Source of the DNA: Draconibacterium mangrovi
Lineage (GTDB): Bacteria > Bacteroidota > Bacteroidia > Bacteroidales > Prolixibacteraceae
Direction of reading: 5' to 3'
Assembly (NCBI RefSeq): GCF_010586825.1
Contig: NZ_JAAAGB010000001.1
Span: forward strand, 1,240,001-1,304,000
Length of the DNA stretch: 64,000 nucleotides
This document shows, piece after piece, positions 63,374 through 64,000 of the stretch. A program made the position numbers and the translations under genes. The notes beneath the pieces are model-generated. The model did no database searches, was not told where the DNA came from, and was given only the letters and a program-made list of their open reading frames with translations. How positions within the stretch are numbered: position 1 is the first letter of the stretch; each line of letters starts with the position of its first letter.

Positions 63374-63901
63374 ATGAACTTATTTATTGTACTCTTTTAT
63401 AGCATTCTGTCTATTTTCGTTGGCAAACCGGCCGAAAAAACCGAGGTGTACCTTGAAAAAGGAGGGCAACTGATCGCATTTCAGGCCACCGGCGAAAAAG
63501 GGAAAGTGAGCTTTAAACACCTCGACGAAGGCAGCTACAAACTACTTTTGGTTTTCCCGCAACAGGACGGAAAATACATAAAGGAAAAGCCCAAACACGA
63601 AACCATGACCAAAGCCACTTACAACCCGAAAAACAAAACTTACTATTACCAGGGAACTGAAGGTTTTTTCGCCATAAAATTCAGAGATCTTTCAAAGATT
63701 AAAAGCCAGAATTTTTCAGCGATATATCGGGAAGAGCAAGATGGAGAAGATACATTTAACGCAATTGCTGAATTTGGAATTCACAAGGCCGGAGGATCGA
63801 TAGTAATTTTTGTAGAAGCTATTACTGCTGCACAATTCAAAAAAGCCTCTGATAAAATTGGACAGGATATTTCTACTCAGTCCATTCGGGGGATAAAATA
63901 G
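63374..63901 (+). CDS. Exported protein of unknown function
   Basis: 175 residues. The N-terminal hydrophobic stretch MNLFIVLFYSILSIFVG may be a signal peptide or anchor. The part that follows (EVYLEKGGQLIAFQATGEKGKVSFKHLDEGSYKLLLVFP) resembles the beta-sandwich repeats of carboxypeptidase-regulatory-like or SpaA-like domains: a G-x-V-x-F-x-x-L-x-x-G-x-Y-x-L pattern. The rest is mixed and ends with an Ala/Lys helix. I do not recognise a family. It lies downstream of the beta-mannosidase, separated by an inverted repeat, so they are probably separate units. Confidence 0.7.
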   Translation: MNLFIVLFYSILSIFVGKPAEKTEVYLEKGGQLIAFQATGEKGKVSFKHLDEGSYKLLLVFPQQDGKYIKEKPKHETMTKATYNPKNKTYYYQGTEGFFAIKFRDLSKIKSQNFSAIYREEQDGEDTFNAIAEFGIHKAGGSIVIFVEAITAAQFKKASDKIGQDISTQSIRGIK

Positions 63902-63910
63902 TTTTAAAGG

Positions 63911-63956
63911 ATTCAGCGGGTGAGTTTAAAACGTAGATTTAACTCACCCGCTGAAT
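63911..63956. terminator. Hairpin between convergent genes
   Basis: ATTCAGCGGGTGAGTTTAAA and TTTAACTCACCCGCTGAAT form a stem of about 19 pairs with one bulge and a 7-base loop. No long T-run on either side, but its place between a plus-strand gene and a minus-strand gene suggests a bidirectional terminator. Confidence 0.55.
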
Positions 63957-63964
63957 TTCATTAT

Positions 63965-64000
63965 TTAAATAATACCCAATTCTTTTCCAACCTTGGTGAA
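63965..64000 (-). CDS. C-terminal end of a minus-strand gene
   Basis: On the minus strand the last bases read FTKVGKELGII and then TAA. The residue content looks like a real protein end and the preceding hairpin fits a gene end. Only 11 residues are visible, so no function can be given. Confidence 0.4.
   Translation of the reverse strand, partial: FTKVGKELGII

Overview
This looks like a Bacteroidota chromosome, most likely from the Marinilabiliales/Prolixibacteraceae side of the phylum. The phylum call rests on Bacteroidota-type promoters (TAnnTTTG near the start site), little visible Shine-Dalgarno signal, type IX secretion and gliding-associated genes (porX, sprE/porW, gldH), the ricT-holB-gldH neighbourhood, a DUF5020-NCS2 permease pair and the bactofilin-atpZ-atpB order. 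The family-level call is an inference. No rRNA, prophage, insertion sequence with a transposase or CRISPR array was found.

Layout. 1-12.5 kb is a surface-polysaccharide region: a truncated glycosyltransferase, a Wzx-like flippase, a glycosyltransferase/methyltransferase/glycosyltransferase operon, a YfhO membrane protein overlapping a methyltransferase, and a four-gene minus-strand set that matches the WbpE-WbpD-WbpA-WbpB enzymes for UDP-2,3-diacetamido-2,3-dideoxyglucuronic acid. 12.6-22.2 kb is mostly housekeeping: Mpg-type DNA glycosylase, POT-like transporter, membrane-anchored receiver protein, coaX, dxs, an orphan histidine kinase, yceD-rpmF and fabH. 22.3-28.7 kb holds bactofilin, two AtpI-like membrane proteins and atpB-E-F-H-A-G; atpD and atpC are not here. 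28.9-34.8 kb has a Tat-exported ThuA protein, a double NTF2-like secreted protein, a disrupted tRNA-Val/GIY-YIG array, a purine permease with an outer-membrane partner, and DUF2461. 34.9-42.3 kb is ispD, then a TetR-controlled TolC/MFP/RND efflux operon with a perfect 25-bp palindromic operator. 42.4-46.1 kb has manC, MlaE/MlaF and DUF89. 46.4-57.6 kb is a minus-strand run: porX, sprE, mrp, an alkyltransferase-like protein, trmB, gldH, ricT, holB. 58.4-63.9 kb has pgk, a DUF2892 protein, a GH2 beta-mannosidase lipoprotein and a small exported unknown; a gene on the minus strand just enters the right edge.

The most unusual stretch is 31,047-31,843. Four tRNA-Val-like units lie in one orientation and only one is intact. 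In the others, blocks of the anticodon arm, and in one case the T-arm, are replaced by the same perfect 16-bp palindrome (TCCGTCAGCTGACGGA). Between them sit two nearly identical small GIY-YIG nuclease genes whose stop codon is formed by tRNA positions 8-10. The outermost left and right tRNA fragments look like the two halves of a single tRNA, so the array may be a cassette inserted into a tRNA gene.

Intergenic DNA is otherwise rich in non-coding repeats: a family of degenerate phrases at 14.9-15.3, 46.1-46.4 and 57.7-58.3 kb, large inverted repeats at 53.6 and 63.2 kb, and a multi-hairpin element of about 275 bp at 59.76-60.03 kb.
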